A stretch of DNA of 64,000 nucleotides from Bremerella cremea (GTDB taxonomy: Bacteria > Planctomycetota > Planctomycetia > Pirellulales > Pirellulaceae), in contig NZ_QPEX01000045.1 of assembly GCF_003335505.1 (NCBI RefSeq), forward strand, positions 372,001 through 436,000, given 5' to 3'. Below, piece by piece: positions 9,601 through 18,424 of the stretch (its first letter is position 1; each line of letters begins with the position of its first letter). A program made the translations under genes and the position numbers. The notes beneath the pieces were generated by a model that had not been told where the DNA came from, made no database searches, and saw only the letters and a program-made list of their open reading frames with translations.

Positions 9601-9837
9601 TTACGAATTCTTGGCTTCTTCCAAGTAATCGATTGCCTGACCAACCGTTTCAATCTTATCCGCGGAATCTTCCGGGATGTCGATATCAAATTCTTCTTCC
9701 AATTCCATAACTAGCTCGACCATGTCGAGGGAATCGGCACCGAGGTCGTTCACAAACGAACTATCGCGAGAAACCTTTTCCTTATCAACACCTAGCTGAC
9801 TAGCAACAATTTCGATTACACGCTCTTCTACCGACAC
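9601..9837 (-). CDS. acpP: Acyl carrier protein
   Basis: This 78-residue acidic protein is the acyl carrier of fatty-acid synthesis. The phosphopantetheine attachment serine is Ser-36 in the motif GADSLDMVELVM, and the length is the usual one for AcpP. It lies between fabG and fabF, an arrangement conserved in many bacteria. About 215 bases separate it from the fabG stop upstream, so a separate promoter is possible. GGAGGACAC precedes the ATG as a strong ribosome binding site. Confidence 0.97.
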   Translation of the reverse strand: MSVEERVIEIVASQLGVDKEKVSRDSSFVNDLGADSLDMVELVMELEEEFDIDIPEDSADKIETVGQAIDYLEEAKNS

Positions 9838-10052
9838 GACGTGTCCTCCGTTTTGGGGCGAGAGACTGGTTGAGGGTCTCTTTAGATGGCCTAAGTTGAT
9901 TTATTATTAAGGTTCAAGCTCAACAAGATAGATGACCCAAGTAAAAAGGGTCAAGGTGGACACCACCCGATCCATCCTATATTTTCAGGAAACATGCTCT
10001 TAGAGAATTTCATTCCTCTAAGTCAATGCCACTAGGATGTTTCCATGATTTA

Positions 10053-10823
10053 TTAGCCGGTCATGCCACCATCGACGGTCAACACCTGACCGGTGACGTA
10101 TGCGGCGTTGTCGCTGGCCAAAAACAGCACGGCATCAGCAATCTCTTGCGGCTTGCCCATGCGTTTGGCTGGAATACGTTTTTTGACCTCGTCTTCGACG
10201 GCAGGCCCCAGGGCCTTGGTCATGTCCGACTCGATAAAGCCAGGACATATCGCATTGATGGTTACCTTACGGCCTGCCAGCTCGCGGCTGAGGCTTCGCG
10301 TGAAGCCAATCATGCCTGCCTTCGAGGCAGAGTAGTTCGTCTGGCCAGGGTTCCCCATAATGCCCGACACGCTGCTGATATTGATAATCCGGCCAAAGCG
10401 TGCCCGCATCATGTATTTTGAGGCAGCACGCGAGAACAGGAACATACCACGCAGGTTGGTGTTAATCACCGTGTCCCATTCTTCATCAGTCATACGAGGA
10501 AGCAAGTTATCGCGGGTGACACCAGCGTTGTTCACCAAAATATCGACCTTACCCCAATCGTCGGCGATCTTGTCGATTAACTGCTCGACACTCTCTCGCG
10601 AGGTCACGTCGCACGGAAACGCTTCCGCGTCGCCGCCTGCCTCTTTGATGGCCGCTACGGTTTCGGCCAGCTTGTCGGCACTGCGAGCGACACATGCGAC
10701 CTTAGCGCCACGAGCCCCCAAACCAATCGCGATCTGCTGACCAATCCCCTGCGAGGCCCCCGTAACCACGGCCACCTTTCCAGTCAAATCAACGGGAAGT
10801 GCATTCCAGACAGCATCGCTCAT
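10053..10823 (-). CDS. fabG: 3-oxoacyl-ACP reductase
   Basis: FabG reduces 3-oxoacyl-ACP to 3-hydroxyacyl-ACP with NADPH. The 256-residue short-chain dehydrogenase has the Rossmann motif TGASQGIGQQIA (about 22-33), the NNAG motif (DILVNNAGVTRDN) and the Ser-Tyr-Lys triad (NISSVSG ... YSASKAG), and ends ADNAAYVTGQVLTVDGGMTG as in typical FabG. It lies 67 bases downstream of fabD in the fatty-acid cluster. SDR paralogues are frequent, but this position next to acpP and fabD supports the FabG assignment. Confidence 0.96.
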   Translation of the reverse strand: MSDAVWNALPVDLTGKVAVVTGASQGIGQQIAIGLGARGAKVACVARSADKLAETVAAIKEAGGDAEAFPCDVTSRESVEQLIDKIADDWGKVDILVNNAGVTRDNLLPRMTDEEWDTVINTNLRGMFLFSRAASKYMMRARFGRIINISSVSGIMGNPGQTNYSASKAGMIGFTRSLSRELAGRKVTINAICPGFIESDMTKALGPAVEDEVKKRIPAKRMGKPQEIADAVLFLASDNAAYVTGQVLTVDGGMTG

Positions 10824-10890
10824 GAGAAATCTTGCCTAATTTAAATATGCCAACAAAGAGTGAGAAAGGTGAGCCCAAGGAAACGTTAAC

Positions 10891-11799
10891 CTAGGCTTCC
10901 ACACCATTAAAAGAAACCTTGCGGTTAATGCGTTTCATCAAGCCACGCAACACCTTACCGGCACCAATCTCGTAAAACTCATCAAACCCCTGATCCAACA
11001 AATATCGCATTGATTGCTCCCAGCGAACCTGCGAACAAACCTGCTGCTGCAAAAGCGACCGAATCTCTTCGACGTCGTCGTGCGGCTGAGCATCAACGTT
11101 GGAAATAACGGGAATCTTCGGCGCCGAAAGCGTGACGCCGGCAAGTGCTTCCGCCAGTTTTTCAACTGCCGGTCGCATGATCTCGGTATGAAAAGCCCCC
11201 GCCACGGCCAGCGGAATGACTTTCATTGCCCCGCTCTTCTCAGCAATCTCGGCAGCCCGCTCACAAGCGTCATTGGTGCCAGAAACCACGATATTGCCAG
11301 GACAAAGCAGGTTGGCAATTTGCAGAATCCCATCTTCGCGGGCTTCGTCGCAAATTTTCTCGACCGCATCCGGTTCGAGCCCCAGAATGCTAACCATTCC
11401 ACTCGGAACAGCATCCGAAGCGGCTTGCATGGCTTCGCCACGCACCTGAACAACCTTCAGGGCATCTTCAAATTCCATCACCCCAGCGAATACCATCGCC
11501 GTGTATTCACCCAAGCTCAACCCAGCGGTAGCCTCCGCCGAGAGCAGCACATCTGGCGATTGATCGCGTAGTTTCGCCAACGCGGCGATACTGGTCACAA
11601 ATAACGCTGGCTGGCTATGAACGGTCGAATCAAGCTTTTCCGCAGGACCTTCAAAGCAAACCGAAGCCAGGTCGTAACCCAAAACTTCATTTGCTCGGTC
11701 GAAGTACTCTTTGGCGGCCGGCAGAGAGTCGTAGAGGACCTTCCCCATGCCAACGCTCTGAGCACCCTGTCCTGGGAAGAGGAATGCGATCTTGCTCAT
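10891..11799 (-). CDS. fabD: Malonyl-CoA:ACP transacylase
   Basis: FabD loads malonyl groups onto AcpP. The 302-residue protein starts MSKIAFLFPGQGAQSVGMG. The nucleophilic Ser-95 is in GLSLGEYTA, the active-site His is in AGAFHTEIM, and the C-terminus includes YEIGAGKVLRGLMKRI. Length and motifs are standard. It follows rpmF by about 130 bases; plsX and fabH, which often separate the two, are absent here. Confidence 0.97.
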   Translation of the reverse strand: MSKIAFLFPGQGAQSVGMGKVLYDSLPAAKEYFDRANEVLGYDLASVCFEGPAEKLDSTVHSQPALFVTSIAALAKLRDQSPDVLLSAEATAGLSLGEYTAMVFAGVMEFEDALKVVQVRGEAMQAASDAVPSGMVSILGLEPDAVEKICDEAREDGILQIANLLCPGNIVVSGTNDACERAAEIAEKSGAMKVIPLAVAGAFHTEIMRPAVEKLAEALAGVTLSAPKIPVISNVDAQPHDDVEEIRSLLQQQVCSQVRWEQSMRYLLDQGFDEFYEIGAGKVLRGLMKRINRKVSFNGVEA

Positions 11800-11930
11800 C
11801 GCAGGGATATCCTTCTATCGATCGTTCTTCGAAGACGACAGACCGCTGACTTATCATTGGCCTGATCGAATAAAATTATCCGACGGCGCATTTTGCCAGC
11901 GGTCTTGCTCGCTTGGAAGGCCAGGAGGGC

Positions 11931-12137
11931 TTATTCAGCGACTTCGTCCGAAGGGATCACGTTGCGTCCCATGTAGTGACCACATTCTGGGCACACCACA
12001 TGCGTCGGAACAGCAACGCGAACGCGACGTTCTTGCAAACAATTCGGGCACAAGGTCAACTGACGAGCCTTGAGGCCGTCGTGAGCGCGACGCATGCCGG
12101 TACGGGAATTCGATTGTTTTCTCTTAGGTACTGCCAT
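11931..12137 (-). CDS. rpmF: 50S ribosomal protein L32
   Basis: This 68-residue basic protein is ribosomal protein L32, with the conserved start MAVPKRKQSNSRTGMRRAHD. It keeps a four-cysteine zinc ribbon (CPNC ... CPEC), so it is the zinc-binding form. It heads the fatty-acid synthesis cluster, as in many bacteria. The C-terminal tail after the second CxxC is slightly extended (YMGRNVIPSDEVAE). Confidence 0.96.
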   Translation of the reverse strand: MAVPKRKQSNSRTGMRRAHDGLKARQLTLCPNCLQERRVRVAVPTHVVCPECGHYMGRNVIPSDEVAE

Positions 12138-12476
12138 GACCGTGGTTCCAAAGAGGCGTCACCAAAACGTAAATCGCTGGCCTGCCTCGCTTTAGGGCTC
12201 ATCCCGGCCAAGCTTTTCCGAGTGGATTAGTTGGCCTTCGTAGCGAGCGTCCGATGAAAGCCTCTTTAATCGAGGCACAATATGCCGGGGGAAACGCGAA
12301 ATGATAATGGTATTCACAGGAACCGTCAATAAGCCCAGCCCCTCTTACCAATAGCCCGGTCATTTAGCCTATTTACAATTTTCCTTATTGACGCAGGCAG
12401 GCGAACCTCGCAGAATAACAACGAACTGAGACTTGATATCAACTTCACGCCCCGCCACTCAGCAGCTTTCTCGCTT
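12138..12476. other. Divergent intergenic region
   Basis: This 339-base spacer separates rpmF (leftward) from the small gene at 12477 (rightward). It must contain promoters for both, but I cannot point to convincing -35/-10 pairs. No RNA gene or repeat is evident. Confidence 0.5.
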
Positions 12477-12833
12477 ATGACCTATCCAAAAGAACATGTA
12501 GTTGAATCGATTTCGACCGGCGACAGCGATCGTACGCTTATCGTAAACTGCACTGATAAAACAGGTTGTGTCTTTGTGGAGATTCGCCAGCAGAACTACG
12601 GCGGTCAACGCGTGGGATGGTTTACCCAGTCTAGTGTGCAAGTTCCACCGGAAGCCCTGGCGGCAATGCGGACCGCACTTGGAATCGCAAGTGCTTTACC
12701 AGAAATGGTTTCCGCCAAACGCGAACGGGCCACCCTTAAGGCAGCCCGCATGGAAGAAGATTATGTGGTAACGGGTCGAATTCCTTCGCCCCAAGCCCCT
12801 GCTCTTCGCGTTTGGCATGCCGAGTCAGCATAA
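12477..12833 (+). CDS. Conserved-looking small cytoplasmic protein, unknown function
   Basis: This 118-residue protein has no signal peptide or membrane segment. It reads as a compact beta-rich N-terminal part (VVESISTGDSDRTLIVNCTD, CVFVEIRQQNYGGQRVGWF) followed by a helical segment (PPEALAAMRTALGIASALPE) and a basic tail. Codon use looks like that of neighbouring genes. I do not recognise a family. It stands alone between rpmF and a ferritin-like gene transcribed towards it, so context does not suggest a role. Confidence 0.7.
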   Translation: MTYPKEHVVESISTGDSDRTLIVNCTDKTGCVFVEIRQQNYGGQRVGWFTQSSVQVPPEALAAMRTALGIASALPEMVSAKRERATLKAARMEEDYVVTGRIPSPQAPALRVWHAESA

Positions 12834-12911
12834 CCCTGACCCGGCGAAACCCTCGGCGATGCTTAATCAGAAGCAACTACCGACGCTCCCACTTTGGAGC
12901 GAGAAATTGCC

Positions 12912-13370
12912 TTAGCCAACCTTCGAGGCATTTCCACCCTTGGCTTGGGCGGCGACGGCAGGGTCTTTCAAGATCATCGTAAACTGATCGACGCCATCCT
13001 GCTCTTGCAGCAGAACTTCTTCTAGCAGCACCACCAGTGGGCGATTTTTGCCATCAGCCATCGCCAATGCTTCTTCATAATGCTTCACGGCCATCGACTC
13101 GAACTCGAGGGCGTTCTTCAGCATCTCATGCAGATCGTCTGTTTGCTTCACTTGATTTCGTTCGATTGTAGGAACGCCTCCCAGCGCGGCGATCTTCTGC
13201 CCAATTATTTGAGCATGCCCGAACGACTCTTTGGCACTTTCCAAGAAGATTTCGTTGTAAACTTCTCGCCACAATCCGGTCACTACAAACGCAGCTTGCG
13301 AATATTGAGCAACGCCAGTCCACTCGTGCCGTAGAATCTCGTTCAGCTTATCAATCATTGCCTGATCCAT
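12912..13370 (-). CDS. Ferritin-like/bacterioferritin-type di-iron protein
   Basis: This 152-residue four-helix-bundle protein resembles bacterioferritin and Dps-like ferritins. Candidate di-iron ligands are visible in the usual order: an early Glu in LRHEWTGVAQYSQ, Glu and His in ESAKESFGHAQIIG, Glu in LEFESMAVKHYEEA and Glu in EEVLLQEQDGVDQF. It probably oxidises or stores iron, or acts as a related di-iron oxidase. A longer in-frame ORF would add 34 residues, but the ATG at 13370 follows an excellent Shine-Dalgarno (AAGGAGA), which decides the start. It is shorter at the C-terminus than classical Bfr and the haem-ligand Met is not evident. Confidence 0.85.
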   Translation of the reverse strand: MDQAMIDKLNEILRHEWTGVAQYSQAAFVVTGLWREVYNEIFLESAKESFGHAQIIGQKIAALGGVPTIERNQVKQTDDLHEMLKNALEFESMAVKHYEEALAMADGKNRPLVVLLEEVLLQEQDGVDQFTMILKDPAVAAQAKGGNASKVG

Positions 13371-13961
13371 GATTGTCTCCTTTTCTTTCATCCTGGGTGA
13401 AAAACGCCCGCTGGACGTCTGTTTTGTTTCTCGTATGCCCGGTGGGAGGGATATCCGCAAACATCCCAACACAGTGCAAATACCGAGCCTGAACGATCTC
13501 TTGGCGGCAGCTACTTATCGCTTTCAGTCTCAACTACACAGCCAATCCTACCACTGGTATCGGGGAAATCTAGGGAGCAATAACCCATTACAGCCAATCA
13601 ACTTGCATTTTCTGCCAAAAGATAGTCACTCTCAAGAAGGCCTCGTCATCCCCAGTGAGCTGCGGCAATCAGGTCTCAATAGTGCAGCCAAAATTAGAAA
13701 TCTGTTGGATTCCCTAATAACGAGGAGAATAACCCTCCATCGCGAATCGATTCAGACAACACGGCGGACCAAGCATGAACCTTTTGACCTAACCGGGGGT
13801 ACAGATGACATCGACCGAATAATGAACTCACAAAAGAAAATAGATGGGCATTCAGTGGTTCATACGCTAGGCTAAGCATTCGCTCAGCCTCTCTTCAATC
13901 TTCGCGCTGCTGCCCAAAGGCGAATTCACTGGGGTGGATCCCCGAAACGGAAGCATAGGAA
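13371..13961. other. Divergent intergenic region, no gene assigned
   Basis: This 591-base stretch lies between the ferritin-like gene (leftward) and the desaturase (rightward). It contains an open frame of 168 codons on the + strand from 13369, but the translation has no family character and codon choice is not like the neighbours. It must hold the promoters of both flanking genes. I see no RNA structure I can name. Confidence 0.45.
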
Positions 13962-14891
13962 ATGCCCAATCGCTCTGCTACTGAGCACCAAGCCTGCCAC
14001 GAGAAACCCCTTGGCGTTTTTCCGCTTCAAATTTGGTGGCCCTATGCGTTGGGCATCGTCGGCATGCACCTGCTGGCGTTGCTTGCCTTTTGGCCTTGGT
14101 TGTTCAGCTGGACTGGTGTCGCTTCCGTTCTCGTTGGGCATTACCTGTTCGGCATGCTTGGCATGACCGTCGGCTATCATCGCTTGCTCACCCATCGCAG
14201 CTTTCAGTGCCCAGCCTGGCTGGAATACACGTTTGCCGTACTCGGAGTCTGCTGCCTACAAGACACTCCGGTTCGCTGGGTTGCCACGCATCGCCATCAC
14301 CATCAACATTCCGACCAACAAGCCGATCCCCACAGCCCACTGGTAAACTTTACCTGGGGACAAATGGGCTGGCTCATGGTCAAGAACCGGGATGTCGGCC
14401 ACGTAGCTCATGTCGATCGCTATGCCCGTGACTTAATTCGAGATCCGTTCTATCGCTGGCTGGAACGGAAGCAAAACGGTCTGATCATCTTCCTTTTGCA
14501 TGTGCTTGTCATCTTTTTGCTAGGAGCAGGCATCGGCGCAATAACCGGTGGCAGGGAAGAAGCTTGGCGAATGGGGCTAAGCCTGCTGGTGTGGGGAGTT
14601 GCCGTGCGAACGGTTGTCGTTTGGCATGTGACCTGGGCCGTAAACTCGCTGACGCACCTATGGGGCTATCGCACTTATTCGACCAGTGACAACAGCCGTA
14701 ACAATTGGCTCGTAGGCCTACTCGCCCACGGGGAAGGCTGGCATAACAATCACCACGCCCTGCCCACCGCAGCCGCACATGGCCGAGCATGGTGGGAAGT
14801 CGACTTCTCGTATCGTTTGATTTGCAGCCTGGAATACGTGGGCTTGGCCTGGAACGTTTTACGTCCAGAAAAGAAATCTGCCCCCAAATAG
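13962..14891 (+). CDS. Membrane fatty-acid (acyl-CoA/acyl-lipid) desaturase
   Basis: This 309-residue integral membrane di-iron enzyme introduces a double bond into acyl chains, adjusting membrane fluidity. All three histidine boxes are present: HRLLTH (about 73-78), HRHHH (about 110-114) and HNNHH (about 265-269, in EGWHNNHHALP). This is the delta-9 desaturase arrangement. Hydrophobic segments lie around 30-70 (two), 168-190 and 200-225. Proximity to the fab genes suggests a shared lipid role, although it is not in the same operon. AGGA precedes the ATG closely, with GGAAG further upstream. The electron donor is not encoded nearby. Confidence 0.93.
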   Translation: MPNRSATEHQACHEKPLGVFPLQIWWPYALGIVGMHLLALLAFWPWLFSWTGVASVLVGHYLFGMLGMTVGYHRLLTHRSFQCPAWLEYTFAVLGVCCLQDTPVRWVATHRHHHQHSDQQADPHSPLVNFTWGQMGWLMVKNRDVGHVAHVDRYARDLIRDPFYRWLERKQNGLIIFLLHVLVIFLLGAGIGAITGGREEAWRMGLSLLVWGVAVRTVVVWHVTWAVNSLTHLWGYRTYSTSDNSRNNWLVGLLAHGEGWHNNHHALPTAAAHGRAWWEVDFSYRLICSLEYVGLAWNVLRPEKKSAPK

Positions 14892-15128
14892 CCCATCTCA
14901 CGATGCTTCTTGTGGTGAGTTAAGTGCAAGCCTTGTCTGACAACAAAGAAGGCCCCTGCTTTTCCGGTTCGATTGAAAAAGCCAGGAAAAATAGGCAAGA
15001 CGCCAGTCACTCGATCTGCCTAATCCCTATAACGTTCAGAAGTTGCGGGACGTTATGTCAGAAATAGGGTGCTATATTGACCGGTAGTCTATGGCCAATA
15101 CCGCCTTCTTCAATTCGGAGCTTTCACA

Positions 15129-15704
15129 ATGACAACCGCCAAACAGCCAAGCGTAACCTGGCTCTACCTCATCGGTTTCCTTACCGTCGCAATGGGTGTG
15201 GTGGCATTAGCATCGCCATTAATCGCAGGCGCTGCAGTTATTTTCCTAGTTGGCGCAGTAATGCTGGTTGTAGGTATTACGCAGGTGATTGGTGGCATCC
15301 ATGCCGACGACACCATGTCGCATAAACTTATGGCCCTAATCCTGGGTGTGGTGACAACCGCAGGCGGCTTGGCAGCACTGTTTCACCCGCTGCTTGGTCT
15401 GGAAGTCCTTACCTTGTTCCTGGCAGCTTACTTTGTGGCCGAAGGAATCTGGAAAGTGATCGCTTCGTTCAACTTTCGCCCAGCCCAAGGCTGGATGGCC
15501 ATGCTCTTTAGCGGTGTGGTCACCTGGTTACTAGGTGCGTTGATTTGGCTGCAATGGCCTGCCTCTGGCCTCTGGGCGGTCGGAATTTTGGTGGGCGTCG
15601 ACCTGTTAATGACCGGTATGGCCCTACTTGCCCTAGCTGCAACTGTCGGCAAGGTCAGCGATCAAATCGACAAACAACTACACGACGGGCAAGCACCAGC
15701 TTAA
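15129..15704 (+). CDS. HdeD/DUF308 family membrane protein
   Basis: This 191-residue protein consists almost entirely of six hydrophobic helices arranged as repeats (VTWLYLIGFLTVAMGVVALA, VIFLVGAVMLVVGITQVIGG, and so on), the pattern of the HdeD/DUF308 family. In E. coli HdeD is linked to acid resistance, but the biochemical role is unclear. The C-terminus is short and hydrophilic. It is monocistronic, followed at once by a good terminator, and convergent with sbtB. Confidence 0.9.
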   Translation: MTTAKQPSVTWLYLIGFLTVAMGVVALASPLIAGAAVIFLVGAVMLVVGITQVIGGIHADDTMSHKLMALILGVVTTAGGLAALFHPLLGLEVLTLFLAAYFVAEGIWKVIASFNFRPAQGWMAMLFSGVVTWLLGALIWLQWPASGLWAVGILVGVDLLMTGMALLALAATVGKVSDQIDKQLHDGQAPA

Positions 15705-15734
15705 CCGCCGGCACGAAACAACATGCGAACAACC

Positions 15735-15769
15735 AACAGCCACCAGCAAACGAAAAGCGGGTGGCTGTT
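15735..15769 (+). terminator. Rho-independent terminator after DUF308 gene
   Basis: AACAGCCACC and GGTGGCTGTT form a perfect 10-bp stem around a 15-base loop, followed by TTGCTTG. It lies 30 bases after the stop codon of the preceding gene. Confidence 0.8.
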
Positions 15770-15917
15770 TTGCTTGACACTTAGCAGACGGTTGCTTTTT
15801 GCTTGCCTTGGGTCAGCGAACAACAAATAGCTGCCCATTTACCTGGGCCACTACCGGCCTCTTCCCTGCACTTCCCAGTCCAAGACCTCAAGGCCTGGGC
15901 TACGCCAAGAAAAGGGA

Positions 15918-15951
15918 AAGCCTGCGCAAAAGCGAACTTCTACACAGGCTT
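15918..15951 (-). terminator. Possible terminator of the sbtA-sbtB operon
   Basis: AAGCCTG and CAGGCTT form a 7-bp stem around a 20-base loop. On the minus strand it is followed by TCCCTTTTC. It lies about 30 bases beyond the sbtB stop. The stem is short and the T-run interrupted, so this is tentative. Confidence 0.35.
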
Positions 15952-15982
15952 CGGGGGAGGACGATGATGTTGCGAGTTGGAC

Positions 15983-16312
15983 TTAGCCCAACTTCGTAAC
16001 AGATTGATCTCGTTCATCCACTTCAACATTGTCCGCAAACGCGAACAGTGCGTAGTGGCTCAGTTGAGCAAACTGGGCTGCATGAATCCAATCGAGCAGC
16101 TTGGCTCCTGTTGTCGGCGTAGTGACAATCTCCATTCGCAGAAGTCCTTCGCCGTTGTAAGGATTGCCTGTCACAGCATGATGGCCTTGCCCACTGCACT
16201 CGTTGTAGTTGAAGCAGGTAGCGCCCAACTGCTGGACTTTCTCAAACACAATATCTTTTAGCGCCGCATCCAGAACAATGGTGACGCGACGCGCGTTCTT
16301 GGTAGTAATCAT
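15983..16312 (-). CDS. sbtB: SbtB-like PII signalling protein
   Basis: This 109-residue protein has the PII ferredoxin-like fold pattern: an N-terminal strand ARRVTIVLDAAL, a helix IVFEKVQQLGATCF, a T-loop region (NECSGQGHHAVTGNPYNGEG), a strand LLRMEIVTTP and a second helix. It lies 57 bases downstream of an SbtA bicarbonate transporter, where cyanobacteria encode SbtB, a nucleotide-binding regulator of SbtA. It lacks the C-terminal cysteine-bearing loop described for cyanobacterial SbtB and ends ERDQSVTKLG. Role by context: control of bicarbonate uptake. Nucleotide specificity cannot be read from sequence. Confidence 0.85.
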   Translation of the reverse strand: MITTKNARRVTIVLDAALKDIVFEKVQQLGATCFNYNECSGQGHHAVTGNPYNGEGLLRMEIVTTPTTGAKLLDWIHAAQFAQLSHYALFAFADNVEVDERDQSVTKLG

Positions 16313-16369
16313 CAGGTTGTTCCTCGAGCATTCGATGGGTAATAAAATCGCAAAATTGTCACCGGTAGC

Positions 16370-18193
16370 TTAGCCAGTAACTGGCATGAATTCGATGATC
16401 TTCTTGGCGATTTCGATGTAGATCGGAATGCCGAGCGTAACGTTCCAAGTAAAAGTCAAACCAAGCGAGGCTGCCAACGGCAACGTGGGGCTGGCCTCGG
16501 GTATAGCAATTCGCTGAACGGCAGGCACCGCGATATAGGAAGCCGCACCACAAAGCACCGCGAACAACGCATAGGTTCCTGTTTCAAACTGATGCCCCAA
16601 AGCCATGCTATAGGCATGCAAGGCGCACATTCCGAAAGTGGCAAACAACACCGGTGCCAAAACACCGAACAACACAAAGCCAATGCCCGCCGTCTTCAAG
16701 TCACTTAAACGCTGGCAAGCCGTAATGCCCATTTCCAACAGGAACAAGCAAAGAGCCCCTTTGAACATCGTGAGAAACAAATTATTCGGACCTTCAACCA
16801 CGTGCGGGTCAACAAGTGCCTGACGGCCACTAATAAAACCCACAATGATGCCGCCGAACAACATGTACAAACCAGGATTCAAGAAGACCTCGTGAAGGAT
16901 CTTCAGGTTCAAAGCACCGCTCCTGTGACCCGCGACAGCGGCCCCAACACTCTTGGCAACCGGCGGGCTATGATGCGTATCTTCATAGCTTTCACTATGC
17001 ACATCACCACTCTCGGCGTCAGCCACTAATGCGTTTGCATCGCCAAGGTAACCAGGCTCGTCAGGCATGTTGCCCAACTTGTCCATGCCACTTCCACGCA
17101 AACGCGAAATCAAAAACAACCCCACCAGACAGCCAGGAATTTCCATGACGGCCAACATGACCGGCATGTAACTATCGTGATGAAGCCCCAAGGCAGCGAG
17201 GATCCCCAGGCAGGTCACAAACGTGCCTGCCGAGTCTGATCCATAATAGGAACCGACGGTCACCGCATCGATCCGGCGCATCGGAGTGAACGCACGCAGA
17301 ATCCACGTTGCGCTCAATCCAATGGTACCATTCACGATGAACCCCACTGCGGCCAACCCGCCGGCGACCGCCAGTTCCGAAGATGGCAACTCGGCCATCA
17401 ACTCGCCACCATGCCAGCCGATCGCGACTAGCAGGTATATCGTTAAACTTTGATAAAGTGCTTTGGGAAATTCAAATGGGACACGCAGCAGCGGAATCGC
17501 AAATCCCATGAAAAAGAACAGTAACAAAGGTTGAAACAAATTCGACACAAAATTATTAGCAATTTCGCCCAACATGCCCCCGGTTGCTTTGTGAACATGC
17601 TCCGAGATACGCAACACGCCTTGAGCATCGGCTAGGCGAATTTTCTCGACCTCTCCACCCTTCACCACCAACCCAACAATCCGGGTCGGAAAAACGGCAG
17701 GCAACTCATGACCATGCTCGACCACGGTTTCTGCTTCGTCCGATTCTTCTGGCGGAACCTGATCAGTCGTACCGGGCAAAGATTCGACCGAGTGCAGACG
17801 CACGTTTTTCAAAACCGCAGTGGCGTGCGAACCTTCTTTGCCAATCGCGACGACAGACACGTCGACGCTTTCACCAACTTTCAGCTCGTCTGGATGGGCA
17901 ACTTCCACGACCGCCTTGAAAATCCGGCTACCAATTGGCAGCGTTTTCAGTTCGGACTTTTCCCCCTTTTCAGCTCCTCCGTTAGGAACTGCCTCGACCT
18001 TGTTGTCTTTTGATTTAAGAGATTGGCCGAGAATTATCGGTATTGCTGAGGTGTCAGCATTTTGTGCAAACGCTTGACCGGCAACGGACACCATCAACAC
18101 AAGCACTATCAACATGGTTGCCCGCCAGACATGGCCTTTTAGAAGGCACTGCTGGAGAGTCCTTGAAGTGTTAACTTCGAGAAACTCGCGCAT
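16370..18193 (-). CDS. sbtA: Sodium-dependent bicarbonate transporter SbtA with N-terminal RcpC/CpaB-like domain
   Basis: This 607-residue membrane protein contains the SbtA transporter core from about residue 205 to the end. The core has about ten hydrophobic segments in two halves, with motifs such as SYYGSDSAGTFVTCLG in the first half and LCGAASYIAVPAVQRIAIPE in the second. The two halves are joined by a cytoplasmic-looking acidic/His-rich linker (about 370-420). In front of this core lie a signal-like segment (about 27-43) and a roughly 150-residue soluble domain. That domain (HPDELKVGESVDVSVVAIG, TAVLKNVRLHSVE, GLVVKGGEVEKIRLADAQG) closely follows the pattern of RcpC/CpaB pilus-assembly proteins. 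Cyanobacterial SbtA is about 370 residues and has no such domain. Met-27 is an alternative start. The gene precedes sbtB in an apparent two-gene operon. Confidence 0.9.
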   Translation of the reverse strand: MREFLEVNTSRTLQQCLLKGHVWRATMLIVLVLMVSVAGQAFAQNADTSAIPIILGQSLKSKDNKVEAVPNGGAEKGEKSELKTLPIGSRIFKAVVEVAHPDELKVGESVDVSVVAIGKEGSHATAVLKNVRLHSVESLPGTTDQVPPEESDEAETVVEHGHELPAVFPTRIVGLVVKGGEVEKIRLADAQGVLRISEHVHKATGGMLGEIANNFVSNLFQPLLLFFFMGFAIPLLRVPFEFPKALYQSLTIYLLVAIGWHGGELMAELPSSELAVAGGLAAVGFIVNGTIGLSATWILRAFTPMRRIDAVTVGSYYGSDSAGTFVTCLGILAALGLHHDSYMPVMLAVMEIPGCLVGLFLISRLRGSGMDKLGNMPDEPGYLGDANALVADAESGDVHSESYEDTHHSPPVAKSVGAAVAGHRSGALNLKILHEVFLNPGLYMLFGGIIVGFISGRQALVDPHVVEGPNNLFLTMFKGALCLFLLEMGITACQRLSDLKTAGIGFVLFGVLAPVLFATFGMCALHAYSMALGHQFETGTYALFAVLCGAASYIAVPAVQRIAIPEASPTLPLAASLGLTFTWNVTLGIPIYIEIAKKIIEFMPVTG

Positions 18194-18424
18194 ATTTCAC
18201 CTTATTCTGAGTATCACTCACGGGTTGGCATGGGTATTTTTGCAAGATTCTCGCAACGACGAGAATCGAATCGTCACATAGCCTAGGTGCTACAACCACA
18301 GCAGGTACCAAGCAATGTCCGTTAGACAATGGGCCACACGAAGGTTAGCCTATGCCTACGAAACAGCAGGAAACGTGCCGCAAAAACAACGGAGCATGAT
18401 CGTGGGGAGAGAACCCGAGACAAG

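Noticed and set aside
13369..13875. 168-codon open frame in a spacer
   Set aside because: The translation has no domain character, the start lies on the ferritin-like ribosome binding region and codon use differs from the neighbours.
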